A stretch of 64,000 nucleotides of DNA. It comes from Pseudomonas kitaguniensis (GTDB taxonomy: Bacteria; Pseudomonadota; Gammaproteobacteria; Pseudomonadales; Pseudomonadaceae). A program made the position numbers and the translations under genes. The DNA lies in the NCBI RefSeq assembly GCF_009296165.1, contig NZ_VUAZ01000021.1, positions 1 to 64,000 on the forward strand, read 5' to 3'. This document shows positions 48,630-57,017 of this stretch, in pieces; the stretch's first letter is position 1; each line of letters opens with the position of its first letter. Under the pieces are notes generated by a model. It was not told the DNA's origin. It saw only the letters and a program-made list of their open reading frames with translations, and did not search any database.

Positions 48630-49072
48630 AAACCGTGACTTAATGTATTTAATATATTTTTTAGTTTTTAAATCGATTAGGCATACACATAGGCATACAT
48701 ACTGCCGGGGCATAAACGAATGCTCCCCTCATACCTGAGCTTGGCATGATGCCGTCCGTCTCCACAAACCGACGTTTCACACCCCAGACGGTGCCACCAA
48801 AAAACATGCCATCCATTGCATCTTACTGACATTACTAGCCCGATAGACTGGAAAATCTGGTTTGCTGTTGGTGTTGGATTGATTCCCTATTTCCCACGAC
48901 GCACGACGCATAAATGCGTGAAATCCGTCTCCGTGAGTTAAACCGGAAAACCGACATCGGTTTGGTAATAAAAAATAGCTCTAGCGAGCTTGGAATACAT
49001 TTGGATATCAAACGAACGGCAGTCAATACTCCTTTGCTGAAACCAATTGTGCTGAAACCCTTGAATTTCCTG

Positions 49073-49102
49073 AAAAAAAGACGTCCTGGACGTCTTTTTT
49101 TT
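49073..49102. terminator. Bidirectional terminator
   Basis: Eight A, then GACGTCC pairing with GGACGTC, then eight T. It can stop transcription in both directions and isolates the cargo operon to its right. Confidence 0.85.
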
Positions 49103-49197
49103 CGTTTAAGTGGTGAGCCATCGCCTATCGCGAGTGTCATTTCAGGTTCTTTGAAATGACATTAAAGTGTTACGAAATATGTATATGATCAGTTTTG

Positions 49198-49219
49198 ATC
49201 CTGATTATTTGATCAGGAT
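49198..49219. promoter_or_regulatory. Operator-like palindrome before the RiPP precursor
   Basis: ATCCTGAT-N6-ATCAGGAT is a perfect 22-bp palindrome. Its right half contains TGATCAG, which also occurs 24 bp to the left (49186-49192). It lies about 150 bp before the precursor start and could bind a dimeric regulator; no regulator gene is within the cargo operon. Confidence 0.4.
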
Positions 49220-49372
49220 TTAACTATGAAGTCACTGCTCTAACTCTGGATTGCTAGGAGTGGCGTTTCTAGAGGGGGAGGTGTCTATACAGTTACTTAT
49301 GCTTGCTCGTTAGAGGGAAACGCTATCTTAAATTAAGGTGGCGATAAACTTTATTATCTATGAGGAATGCTT

Positions 49373-49552
49373 ATGAACACGGCTACGCAATTACACCCGT
49401 TCTTGAATCAAGAAGTGAGCCCGATGCCTAATGCAGAGGATATGCAGAAGGAACTAATTGAACGGCTGCTAAAGTCCACTGAGGAGCGTTGGCAGTCTGA
49501 TCTGTCCCTTTCAGCCTGTTGCTGCAGTGAAGACCGTAACGCAAATAGTTAA
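49373..49552 (+). CDS. Putative RiPP precursor peptide (CCC motif, C-terminal NANS)
   Basis: A 59-residue peptide. The first two thirds (MNTATQLHPF to TEERWQSD) are charged and predicted helical, as in RiPP leaders, with the repeated KELIERLLK pattern. The C-terminus is LSLSACCCSEDRNANS, a likely core with three adjacent Cys and an ending that includes N-A-N, the end of microcin C7's MRTGNAN. It is the first gene of the operon and precedes a ThiF-like enzyme. The ATG at 49373 is used because GAGGA stands 6 bp before it; the earlier ATG at 49367 touches that site. No known precursor is recognised; function as substrate is inferred from position, size and neighbours. Confidence 0.7.
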   Translation: MNTATQLHPFLNQEVSPMPNAEDMQKELIERLLKSTEERWQSDLSLSACCCSEDRNANS

Positions 49553-49554
49553 TA

Positions 49555-49586
49555 AAATCAGGCCGCTGGGTACAGTGGCCTGATTT
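49555..49586 (+). promoter_or_regulatory. Stem-loop after the precursor gene
   Basis: AAATCAGGCC pairs with GGCCTGATTT around a 12-base loop, 3 bp past the precursor stop. It lacks a T tract on the plus strand, so it is more likely an mRNA-stabilising or partial attenuation hairpin than a full terminator. That would favour precursor expression over the enzymes. Confidence 0.6.
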
Positions 49587-49629
49587 AAAAAAGGAAAAAT
49601 CCGAATGTAATGTACAGGAGTACTTGATT

Positions 49630-50100
49630 ATGGCGAATGGTTTATATTCTCTGGATTTCACGCTTGAATATGAAAACTCAACTCTCGTGCACTATTTTTC
49701 TGTCGTTGAATCATTGTCGGTTGTGGAGTCCTTAGAGTTATTTGTTGATTTGAAAAAGTGGCTTTGGCTTTGCTCTAGGTTGGACGAACAATCTAGTACG
49801 GTATATCTCTTTGAGGAACAGCGCCTGATTGATAGTTATTGGCACTGTTTTTTACTATTCACGAAAGACTATATTTTTTTCTGTGAAAATTTTCTCGGAA
49901 GTATAGTTTATCATTCTCCGAATGTCGATATGCAACGGGCCACAACAAAGAAAACATCAGGAGAGTTGAAGTTAGAAGTTAAGGGGAATCTCAGCCTGTT
50001 AAGGCACAGCATGGAAGAGGTCAGTAGAGTGTTGGGGCAGGCGACAATGTTACGTTGGTATAGGGATATTCCGAATTGGAGCCGGGAGTCTAGGAAATGA
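49630..50100 (+). CDS. Small RiPP-cluster protein with a D-x-x-WH / FTxDYxxFC motif
   Basis: This 156-residue acidic protein contains the run I-D-S-Y-W-H then L-L-F-T-K-D-Y, F-F-C-E-N-F-L-G and Y-H-S-P (about residues 68-95). I recall the similar pattern DxxWHxxILFTxxYxxFCxxxFGxxxHHxP in a family of small proteins found in some peptide-modification loci, but cannot name its function. ATG at 49630 has AGGAG 9 bp upstream. It overlaps the ThiF-like gene by 4 bp (ATGA), so it is coupled to it and may present the peptide to it. Confidence 0.6.
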   Translation: MANGLYSLDFTLEYENSTLVHYFSVVESLSVVESLELFVDLKKWLWLCSRLDEQSSTVYLFEEQRLIDSYWHCFLLFTKDYIFFCENFLGSIVYHSPNVDMQRATTKKTSGELKLEVKGNLSLLRHSMEEVSRVLGQATMLRWYRDIPNWSRESRK

Positions 50101-51209
50101 GTGATCTTATTGGGTGGGAGCTAGACGAAAGGGCATTATTTAAAATATCAAAGAATGATAGATGGATCTTAAAATCATCAGTGCATAAAATTGTGTGCTA
50201 CCACTCATCCGGCGGAAGTTATGAAGTAATAGATGACGAAGCGGGCAAGGTGGAGCATAAAATTCTTGTTTGGGCAATGGAAGGTGGGATTGCTTTACAG
50301 GATGCGGAAGCAAGTTTTGAAAATAATATACTAGCGTTGGGTACATTTCGCGAAGCGTTGAAAAGGCTCTGCTCAAAAAAAATAATTAAAATAACTCACG
50401 CTACTGATATGTCTGTTTTGTCGGATCGGGAAAAGACCAGATACAAATGGTTGTTGGAGCATTTTTGCTCTTTGGAGCAAGCCAATAGTAGTAGAGTAGA
50501 TATATTTTTGAGATTGCGCCGAGCTAAAGTCTGTGTCATAGGGATGGGGGGGCTGGGATCTATGTTGACACAGTTGCTCGCTTCATCAGGCGTCTTGCAC
50601 TTTACCTTGATCGATGGAGATTGCGTGGCCGCAGATAACCTTCCTCGGCAAATTCTCTACAAGAATTCGGATGAAGGGCAATCTAAGGTAGTTGTCATGA
50701 AGAGAGTATTGGAAGAATATGAGCCATTGGTCAAAGTTACGCCAGTCGAGTCTCATATTGATAGTCTGAGTTGCGCCCTGGAACGATTGAAAGGTTTCGA
50801 TCTCGTCGTATTGTGTGGAGACCAGCCTCGTTTGCAGCTTCACACATGGGTGGGGGAAGCATCGCTGGTGAATAATGTGCCTTACATCGCTATGGGAGGT
50901 AATTGGGTAGGACCTATAAGCATTCCGTATAAATCACCTTGTTATATCTGTCAAGCGAGGTTTAACAGGGCTCATATACCCGATTATGAAGGCTTTGTGA
51001 CTGCAACGTTGGCAACTGAGATTCCACCTAGAGCAGCCTTTGGCCCAGGCGTAGTGCTAATGGCTTCCTTGATGTCGACGATATGTGTTGAGTTTTTAGC
51101 CGAAGTAGCTCCCGAAAAATATAATTTCGAGCGGTTCAAGTGCGGTATTTGGAAGGAAAATACTGTTCAAAAACTTGTCAGGTATACAGATTGCCGGCGT
51201 TGCTCTTAA
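50097..51209 (+). CDS. ThiF/MccB-like E1 adenylating enzyme
   Basis: The 370-residue enzyme has an N-terminal part of about 110 residues that fits a peptide-recognition domain as in MccB, then an E1-like nucleotide-binding domain: GMGGLG (149-154), D173-G-D175, NLPRQ (181-185) and two CxxC pairs, C282/C285 and C366/C369, for the structural zinc. In microcin C7 the similar MccB adenylates the C-terminal Asn of the peptide; in pantocin A the homologue PaaA cyclises Glu side chains. Here the likely substrate is the CCC/NANS precursor. It overlaps the preceding gene by ATGA. Confidence 0.85.
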   Translation: MSDLIGWELDERALFKISKNDRWILKSSVHKIVCYHSSGGSYEVIDDEAGKVEHKILVWAMEGGIALQDAEASFENNILALGTFREALKRLCSKKIIKITHATDMSVLSDREKTRYKWLLEHFCSLEQANSSRVDIFLRLRRAKVCVIGMGGLGSMLTQLLASSGVLHFTLIDGDCVAADNLPRQILYKNSDEGQSKVVVMKRVLEEYEPLVKVTPVESHIDSLSCALERLKGFDLVVLCGDQPRLQLHTWVGEASLVNNVPYIAMGGNWVGPISIPYKSPCYICQARFNRAHIPDYEGFVTATLATEIPPRAAFGPGVVLMASLMSTICVEFLAEVAPEKYNFERFKCGIWKENTVQKLVRYTDCRRCS

Positions 51210-51221
51210 AAGGGGAGTCAT

Positions 51222-52505
51222 ATGCAGCAGAAAAGGATACTTGTAATAGGTAAGGTCTCTCCTGTGCAGGGTGGGGTCAGCATTAATACCTATGAAGTTT
51301 CGTTGGCTCTAGCAATGGCCGGGTATCAAGTGGACTTGCTCTCCAATAGGCAAGAGGTAGCAGATGGATATAGGCAAGTTGGGGGAGGCGTCCAAGATTG
51401 TGCTGGTTTGAAATTTTTTGATATTGAACCTCTCGTAGGTTTTTTCCATATTCCATACTCTTCAATGTTTTTTGAGCGATTAGCAGGTAAATCTCTAGAA
51501 TTACTGCAAGATCAGAGTTACTCGCTGATTGTAGGGTGGTATTTATTTCCTTACGGAGCCGTTGCATCTTATATTTCCACAATAAGTGGCATACCTTATG
51601 TTTTGTTGCATGCGGGATCTGATATAAATCGTCTGGCCAAACATCCGAACCTGAAAAATATCGTAGCACGTGACTTGCTAAACGCAAGCGCAATTATCAC
51701 GCCACATAATAGTGTAGTCACTGACAGTCTCGTGAGCCTTGGGGCGAACCGTAAAAATATAAAACACTATGGGCGAGGTACGCGATTCTTGAAGCACCAT
51801 CCTGCGTCCGTGAGGACATTAGGTCAGCTAGTTATTTTGCTGCGTAATTTGGTCGTCGAAGAAGCAACTTGGTTTGATTGGGGAATAATCAATTCTTCAG
51901 TAGAACTTGATTTTAATAACGAAAAAAAAATAGTCTGCGTCTATGGGAAGGTGTCGCAGTCAAAAAGAATCAAGGAAGTGATTGAGGAAATTAACAAGGT
52001 CCCTGCAGAAGTTTGTTTTTCTGTGGTAATGATATTGTCTGGGGCTCGTGAGGAACTTGAGAGTCTATATGCCTTTACGCGTACACTGACGTATTCAATG
52101 ACGCGTATCTTTTTTCTGCCACCACTTTCAGTTGCACTTTTACATGAGGTGTTAGGGTTGTGTGATGGCGGGATTTGTGTGGAGGAGTCTTTTCAAGTGA
52201 AGAATCACTTGTCGCGGCGTCTCCGAGAAATGATGTGTTTTTCTATTGTCCCTATTGTCTCTAAAGATTTTTTAGAACTTCCGTATTATCGGGATACTTT
52301 GATAAGTGGGGAAAATTGTCTGGTCATCGAAGCTATCTCGGATTTGAGCCATGTCCTACACTTGCTGCTAACAGATCAGCAATTATTTTCTCATTTGAAG
52401 CGAGGTGTCGTTTTAACTTCTCAATATGTGGAAAGTAAAATGGCCGACTCTAATCCAATAGCTATTGCTATTGGCCAGTGCGCAGAAAGGGTGCGTTATG
52501 ATTGA
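51222..52505 (+). CDS. GT-B (GT4-like) glycosyltransferase
   Basis: A 427-residue glycosyltransferase. The N-terminal VIGKVSPVQGGVSINTYEVSLALA and the central KIVCVYGKVSQSKRIKEVIEE (near 247-267), with a short E-x7-E-like region after GGICVEES, mark a two-domain GT-B fold. It may attach a sugar to the peptide (Ser, Thr or Cys), or act on the nucleotide tail. The gene starts 12 bp after the E1-like gene and overlaps the next by 8 bp. AT content is high, as in the rest of the operon. Confidence 0.8.
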   Translation: MQQKRILVIGKVSPVQGGVSINTYEVSLALAMAGYQVDLLSNRQEVADGYRQVGGGVQDCAGLKFFDIEPLVGFFHIPYSSMFFERLAGKSLELLQDQSYSLIVGWYLFPYGAVASYISTISGIPYVLLHAGSDINRLAKHPNLKNIVARDLLNASAIITPHNSVVTDSLVSLGANRKNIKHYGRGTRFLKHHPASVRTLGQLVILLRNLVVEEATWFDWGIINSSVELDFNNEKKIVCVYGKVSQSKRIKEVIEEINKVPAEVCFSVVMILSGAREELESLYAFTRTLTYSMTRIFFLPPLSVALLHEVLGLCDGGICVEESFQVKNHLSRRLREMMCFSIVPIVSKDFLELPYYRDTLISGENCLVIEAISDLSHVLHLLLTDQQLFSHLKRGVVLTSQYVESKMADSNPIAIAIGQCAERVRYD

Positions 52506-53397
52506 ATTGTTCGATGTAGTTGTAGTGGGCGGTGGCTTCGCTGGGTGTTCTGCCGCGCTATCTCTGAGTAGAAGTTCGATGACCGTCAAGGTGGTTGACG
52601 CGGGTTACCAACGAAATAGATTGTCGAGCCGCGTGTACTCCTATCTGGGGATCGATGGGAAACATACTCCTGCAACTATTAGTGATTTTAAAGACGAATT
52701 GGAATTATATGGTGTGTCCATCATGAAGGATTCAATCAATAATGCCATATTTCAAGAAGATTTGTTTTGCTTAATGACCGCAAGTGGGATTTTAATAAAA
52801 TGTCGATATTTGATTCTCGCTACTGGTGTTCAGGACCTTTTGCCGGCTTTACCCGGTATTCAGGCGTTATGGGGACGTAGCATATTTAACTGTTTATACT
52901 GTGGCGCTTATGAATATCGGGGGAGTAGGATTGCCGTCTATGGTGCTGGGCAGTCAGGTTACGAAGATGCCATTAAAGCCGCGTCGTGGTCTAAAGACGT
53001 CATTTTCTATAATGCTACGGAAAGCGCTATTACAATTCAGCAACTGACGCGACTAGAGCTGGCGGGTGTCGTGATCGAAGATTCAAAAATCTCTCATTTG
53101 ATTGCTGCATCACAAGGAGGGTTTACAGTTTGTTCATTGTCGGGCAAAGACCACCATGTCGATGTGATGTTTCTGAGGTCTAGGATTGTACCGAGGTTAA
53201 GCTTAGCAAGCGACTTGGGGTGCGAGTTAGATTCGGCTGGCTATATTCAGCTTGATCGGTTTGGGCGAACTTTATGTCCGGGTTTATATGTATGTGGCGA
53301 CGCCACAGGTCAGTTGTTTCAGGCTGTCGGGGCTGCCGCAGACGGTAATAAGGTTGCTCGCCAGCTTCACCATGATAGTTTGTTTTTGGTCAGGTGA
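52498..53397 (+). CDS. Thioredoxin-reductase-like FAD oxidoreductase (CLYC)
   Basis: This 299-residue flavoprotein has the FAD motif GGGFAG (11-16), the NAD(P) motif YGAGQSG and the redox pair C132-L-Y-C135 followed by GAYE. That is closer to the GliT-type C-x-x-C-H-G-Y-E of dithiol oxidases than to the C-A-T-C of thioredoxin reductases. Such enzymes make disulfides in small molecules with O2. The three adjacent Cys of the precursor are an obvious substrate. The ATG overlaps the glycosyltransferase end, with AAAGGG before it. Confidence 0.82.
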   Translation: MIELFDVVVVGGGFAGCSAALSLSRSSMTVKVVDAGYQRNRLSSRVYSYLGIDGKHTPATISDFKDELELYGVSIMKDSINNAIFQEDLFCLMTASGILIKCRYLILATGVQDLLPALPGIQALWGRSIFNCLYCGAYEYRGSRIAVYGAGQSGYEDAIKAASWSKDVIFYNATESAITIQQLTRLELAGVVIEDSKISHLIAASQGGFTVCSLSGKDHHVDVMFLRSRIVPRLSLASDLGCELDSAGYIQLDRFGRTLCPGLYVCGDATGQLFQAVGAAADGNKVARQLHHDSLFLVR

Positions 53398-53403
53398 GCT
53401 GAG

Positions 53404-55200
53404 GTGAAAGTGAAAATCCTCGAAAAGACGATAGTTCGTAATTTTGCTCGCAAGGCCGATGTTTTAAAGAAAATAATCAGTTCTGACGTAAGGTCTAGAT
53501 TTTTTTACTTGTTGATACTGGTAGGCGTTGGAGCTCTTTTAAGCGTGGGCGGACCATTGTTGCTAAAGTTTTCGGTCGATCACTTGGGTGATACGTCAAG
53601 TGAAAATTCCCACCAGTCTGCCGCTATATTGGTAAGTGCTTACGTATGCGTAATTTGGATTGATAAAGTTCTCAAAGAATACAAGGCTGCGCTCTATATT
53701 CGAGTGGAGCAGGGCATTCAGCGAACACTTATTGATAATGTTCTCAGGGCCATCATGGCGTTCAAATTAGATCTAGACTCGTCGGTAACTACCCAATCGG
53801 TTCACGAAGAGTTATCTAATGGGTTGATTGGTTTTCGAATGCTTTTTAGTAACTATACTATGATTCTCATTCCTGTGTTTTTTCAATTTATTGTGATGCT
53901 CAACGTATTTTTTCTAGTTTATGGGGTTGCATACCTATTAATCATGGTTTTAGCGTTTTCGGTATATGCTATGTTGTTTTTTAGGTCTGCACGAAATTTA
54001 CAAATTCTGCAGAGAAAAGCCTTGGCATATCGTACCTGTGCTGGATCGAAAATGACGGACGCGCTGCTCAATATAGAAGCCGTTGGTGCCTTCAGTTTAG
54101 AAAATGATGTTGTCAGTACCGTTGATGATCAAATGGCTAGAGCGGAAAAAATATGGGCGGAGTTTTCGACAAGACGTTTGTTTTATGGCGTAGCTCAGAT
54201 TTCTGTGATTGTGGTAGCTCTAGCCGCGGTGCTGGGTATCGCCTTTATCCAAGTGAAGGACGGAGATGTGACTGCGGGTGGGTTGGTTCTGTTGATATTT
54301 TATTTGGCTTCGATAGTTCAACCCATGGAAAGCTTAAGTCTTGCTTATAAAGAGGTCAAGCAAGGTGAAGTACTTTTTTCAAAATTGTTTAAGTATATGG
54401 AGTTCGTTAAAAAGCCGCAGTCGTTGCCTGATATTAAACTTCAGGATTCATCCTCGCCCTCCTTGGAGTTTCGTAAGGTCTCTTTTCGTCAGTCAAATCG
54501 TCAACTGACTCTGAGTAACGCCAGCTTTAAAATTCCTGGTGGATCGCTCACTGCAATTGTGGGGGCGAGTGGTTCTGGAAAAACAACAGTCTCACGGTTA
54601 TTGATGCGATTTTATAAGCCCTCCAGTGGCGAAATTTTAATAAACGGTTTTAATGTTTCAAGTTTCTCAACTGAGTCTTTGAGGAGGTTAATCACCTGGG
54701 TGCCTCAAAACGCTACCTTGTTTGATGAAAGCGTTTTTTTCAATGTTTGGGTCGGAAATGTTGATAGCTCAGCATCGGAGGTTCGTTCGGCAATGGAGGC
54801 GGCATATGCCTCTATATTCTTGATGAGATTTCCTGAAGGTAGTGAGTCTTATGCCGGAGGTCGAGTCGGCCAATTGTCTGGTGGAGAGAGGCAGCGGATA
54901 GCAATTGCCCGGGCTTACCTTAGAGGCTCCCGGGTTATAGTGTTTGACGAAGCAACATCCGCATTGGATACGGTGAACGAAAAATTATTTTTTTCTCGCT
55001 TGAAGAGCGATTTTAAGGCTCTTACGAGGATCATTATTACGCACAAGTTGGAGGCCGTCGTGGATGCAGAGCAAATAATTGTCATGGCAGGCGGGGAAGT
55101 AGTCGAAGTTGGTACCCATGTCGAGTTACTTTCTCAAGTTGGAGAATATGCACGACTCTGGAACAGCCGATCAGGGGTTAAAGAGGAGTTGATAACATGA
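53404..55200 (+). CDS. ABC transporter (permease-ATPase fusion)
   Basis: This 598-residue half-transporter has six transmembrane segments (about 35-310) and a nucleotide-binding domain with GASGSGKTT, LSGGERQRIAIARA, IVFDEATSALD and IITHK. There is no N-terminal C39 peptidase domain, so it exports without cleaving a double-Gly leader. It starts with GTG at 53404 and overlaps the GNAT gene by ATGA. Likely exporter of the modified peptide and possibly part of immunity. Confidence 0.88.
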   Translation: MKVKILEKTIVRNFARKADVLKKIISSDVRSRFFYLLILVGVGALLSVGGPLLLKFSVDHLGDTSSENSHQSAAILVSAYVCVIWIDKVLKEYKAALYIRVEQGIQRTLIDNVLRAIMAFKLDLDSSVTTQSVHEELSNGLIGFRMLFSNYTMILIPVFFQFIVMLNVFFLVYGVAYLLIMVLAFSVYAMLFFRSARNLQILQRKALAYRTCAGSKMTDALLNIEAVGAFSLENDVVSTVDDQMARAEKIWAEFSTRRLFYGVAQISVIVVALAAVLGIAFIQVKDGDVTAGGLVLLIFYLASIVQPMESLSLAYKEVKQGEVLFSKLFKYMEFVKKPQSLPDIKLQDSSSPSLEFRKVSFRQSNRQLTLSNASFKIPGGSLTAIVGASGSGKTTVSRLLMRFYKPSSGEILINGFNVSSFSTESLRRLITWVPQNATLFDESVFFNVWVGNVDSSASEVRSAMEAAYASIFLMRFPEGSESYAGGRVGQLSGGERQRIAIARAYLRGSRVIVFDEATSALDTVNEKLFFSRLKSDFKALTRIIITHKLEAVVDAEQIIVMAGGEVVEVGTHVELLSQVGEYARLWNSRSGVKEELIT

Positions 55201-55700
55201 GTATTATAATTCGCGCGATGGCCGATGGCGACTGGCCTATTTTGGCTGAAATTTTCGAGCAGCCTTTGTTTCGTTATTGGACGCTCCGCATGCCCTACCA
55301 ATCAGCGAATGATGTCAAGAGGCTTGTTGAGAGCAGAGCCTCTTCGGGATTGTCCTTGGTAGCTGAGCTGGAGGGCGTGGTAGTAGGGTGTGCGATGCTC
55401 TATCGACTCCAAGGACGTAGGCAGCATGTGGCTGACTTCTGGATGGGTGTCGCCGATGGCCATCATCGCCAGGGAGTTGGTGACGCCATATTAAAAGAAC
55501 TAACTACGACCGCTTCAAGGTGGATGAATATATCACGCTTGGAACTGACCGTTTTTATCGATAATGAGGCGGCTATATCACTTTATAAAAAACATGGATT
55601 TACGCAGGAAGGTACGCACAAAAACTTTGCTTATCGAGATGGTGAATATGTGGATGCGTTGAGTATGGCTGCTATTCTTAGTACGCTGATTGAGGTATGA
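55197..55700 (+). CDS. GNAT acetyltransferase
   Basis: The 167-residue acetyltransferase has the acetyl-CoA signature HHRQGVGDAIL (about 97-107) and the NEAAISLYKKHGF segment. In the microcin C7 operon the C-terminal domain of MccE is an acetyltransferase that inactivates the toxic nucleotide peptide and gives self-immunity. By analogy this gene may be an immunity or N-acetylation enzyme. The start overlaps the ABC gene by ATGA. Confidence 0.82.
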   Translation: MSIIIRAMADGDWPILAEIFEQPLFRYWTLRMPYQSANDVKRLVESRASSGLSLVAELEGVVVGCAMLYRLQGRRQHVADFWMGVADGHHRQGVGDAILKELTTTASRWMNISRLELTVFIDNEAAISLYKKHGFTQEGTHKNFAYRDGEYVDALSMAAILSTLIEV

Positions 55701-55702
55701 TG

Positions 55703-56494
55703 ATGAACGGGTCAGCTATTGAAGATTTTCTTAACCGTACCATGCTCGGGATAGGACGAGAGGCAGTTCGGGGCCGACTGTCACTCGAGGCCATCAAGGA
55801 AACGCTCTCTTTTGTGACAGCTGATGAGCGCTTTGTTTCGGTGTTTTTAGGTGGTTCGTATGCCAATCACCGTGCACGAAACTATTCAGATGTCGACGTA
55901 TACGCTTTCGTAGTAGATGAGAGTATTCGTTGGCGACGCCAGTTTGAAGTGGTTAAAGGGATTCCTGTTGAGCTGAATGTACTATCTATTTCATTTCTTG
56001 ATCAGCTATTGACGCACGCTTGGAAAACACGGTATGCAGCTATTTTAAGAGCGCTCTCAGAAACTATGATTCTAAAGGGCGAGAAGCTATCGCTTTCTAT
56101 CAGGAATCGCGTCAATGGCATTCTTGAAGATCATGCAGGCGGTACTCAAGGGGTGGAGCGGTTAAGTCGAAAGTTGAGGTTTTCGTTAACCACAAAGCTA
56201 ACCGACTTTCATCAGGAGCCGGAATCACTAAAAGCGCATATTCTCTTGTGTTCAATGGTGGGGGATGTGACCTCCCTTCTCAACTTGGTTGCTCAGGGTT
56301 GGGTCAGTAACAGTAAACATATGGTTGCTGGCATCAATCAGGATCCTAGTTGCGTCAATCTGTTGAGTCAATTCATTGAATGCTACACTTCATATATTTG
56401 TGGAGGTGACAAAGATGCGGTAACTGATGCTATCCTCTTGATCATAAGCTCGTGTGGAGGCGGTATCTGGAGTGGATTTGAGGAGTCATTCTAG
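55703..56494 (+). CDS. Nucleotidyltransferase-domain protein
   Basis: This 263-residue protein has the minimal nucleotidyltransferase motif G-G-S-Y-A-N...S-D-V-D-V-Y (Asp pair at residues 63 and 65 of this start) followed by a helical C-terminal domain, as in antibiotic nucleotidyltransferases. The frame also offers ATG codons at 55697 and 55700; 55703 has the best distance from GAGG. It could add a nucleotide to the peptide or an antibiotic, or serve as immunity. It ends the operon. Confidence 0.75.
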   Translation: MNGSAIEDFLNRTMLGIGREAVRGRLSLEAIKETLSFVTADERFVSVFLGGSYANHRARNYSDVDVYAFVVDESIRWRRQFEVVKGIPVELNVLSISFLDQLLTHAWKTRYAAILRALSETMILKGEKLSLSIRNRVNGILEDHAGGTQGVERLSRKLRFSLTTKLTDFHQEPESLKAHILLCSMVGDVTSLLNLVAQGWVSNSKHMVAGINQDPSCVNLLSQFIECYTSYICGGDKDAVTDAILLIISSCGGGIWSGFEESF

Positions 56495-57017
56495 AATTCC
56501 TCTAGAGAGTTACTTGGATCAAAATTTTTTATGGTTCCGGCTACTCCAAAGCCTGCTCATTTATCTTTATATTCATTCTGCTTAATTTTTCGCAGGACGT
56601 TCAGCTATCCATGGAGCTGTTGGATGACGCTGCCGTGTTTTTCGATAAGGCATTCCGATATTTGTCGGGTATCCCAGCTCAGCGCGTTCATCAGCCGATC
56701 AATAAGTACTATGCAGTGCCTTCCACTGGAGGCTGTTCGGATATCGGAACGCCTTCGGGCAATGAATTCGACCCGATGATTGAGGACGGTGTTCTTTGTA
56801 CGCATAGTTGGCTTGACGGCTCATAACTACCACTCTAATGGCGCACTGGCGCAGAATCGAAAGTGACATCGCCCAGGTAATTGATCTATAGGATGCATTC
56901 GAAGCCGGTTTTTTGCAGCGGTTGCAGCAGACGCTGATTATGCGGCGTGTGAATCCGTCACTGCCCAGTCAAACAGCTTTGACTCTTTTGACTTTTGAGA
57001 TTTTGCTTTTTCCGCCA
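56495..57017. other. Stretch after the cargo operon, no clear gene
   Basis: Short frames of 60-80 codons occur on both strands, none with a ribosome site and recognisable motif together. The stretch may contain decayed coding sequence from an earlier insertion. Base composition returns toward the host average after about 56,850. Confidence 0.4.

Larger units (their letters stand above)
48630..49372. other. AT-rich left arm of the island before the RiPP precursor
   Basis: This 743-bp stretch holds no convincing complete gene. It contains the GGCATACA arm repeats (48678-48698), a strong bidirectional terminator (49073-49102), a TGATCA-rich operator (49186-49219) and the presumed promoter of the cargo operon. 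A frame reading DITSPIDWKIWFAVGVGLIPYF (around 48829-48900) may be the tail of a lost membrane protein. An 81-codon plus-strand frame (48914-49159) runs through the terminator and is not likely to be a gene. Confidence 0.5.

Noticed and set aside
48914..49159. 81-codon frame in the left arm of the island
   Set aside because: It runs straight through a strong bidirectional terminator (49073-49102) and lacks a Shine-Dalgarno sequence.
49624..49629. TTG start for the WH-motif protein
   Set aside because: The AGGAG site is only 3 bp away; the ATG at 49630 stands at 9 bp and is preferred.
56531..56826. Transposase fragment after the RiPP operon
   Set aside because: Short frames on both strands show no DDE or HTH motif and no terminal inverted repeats; no family could be supported.
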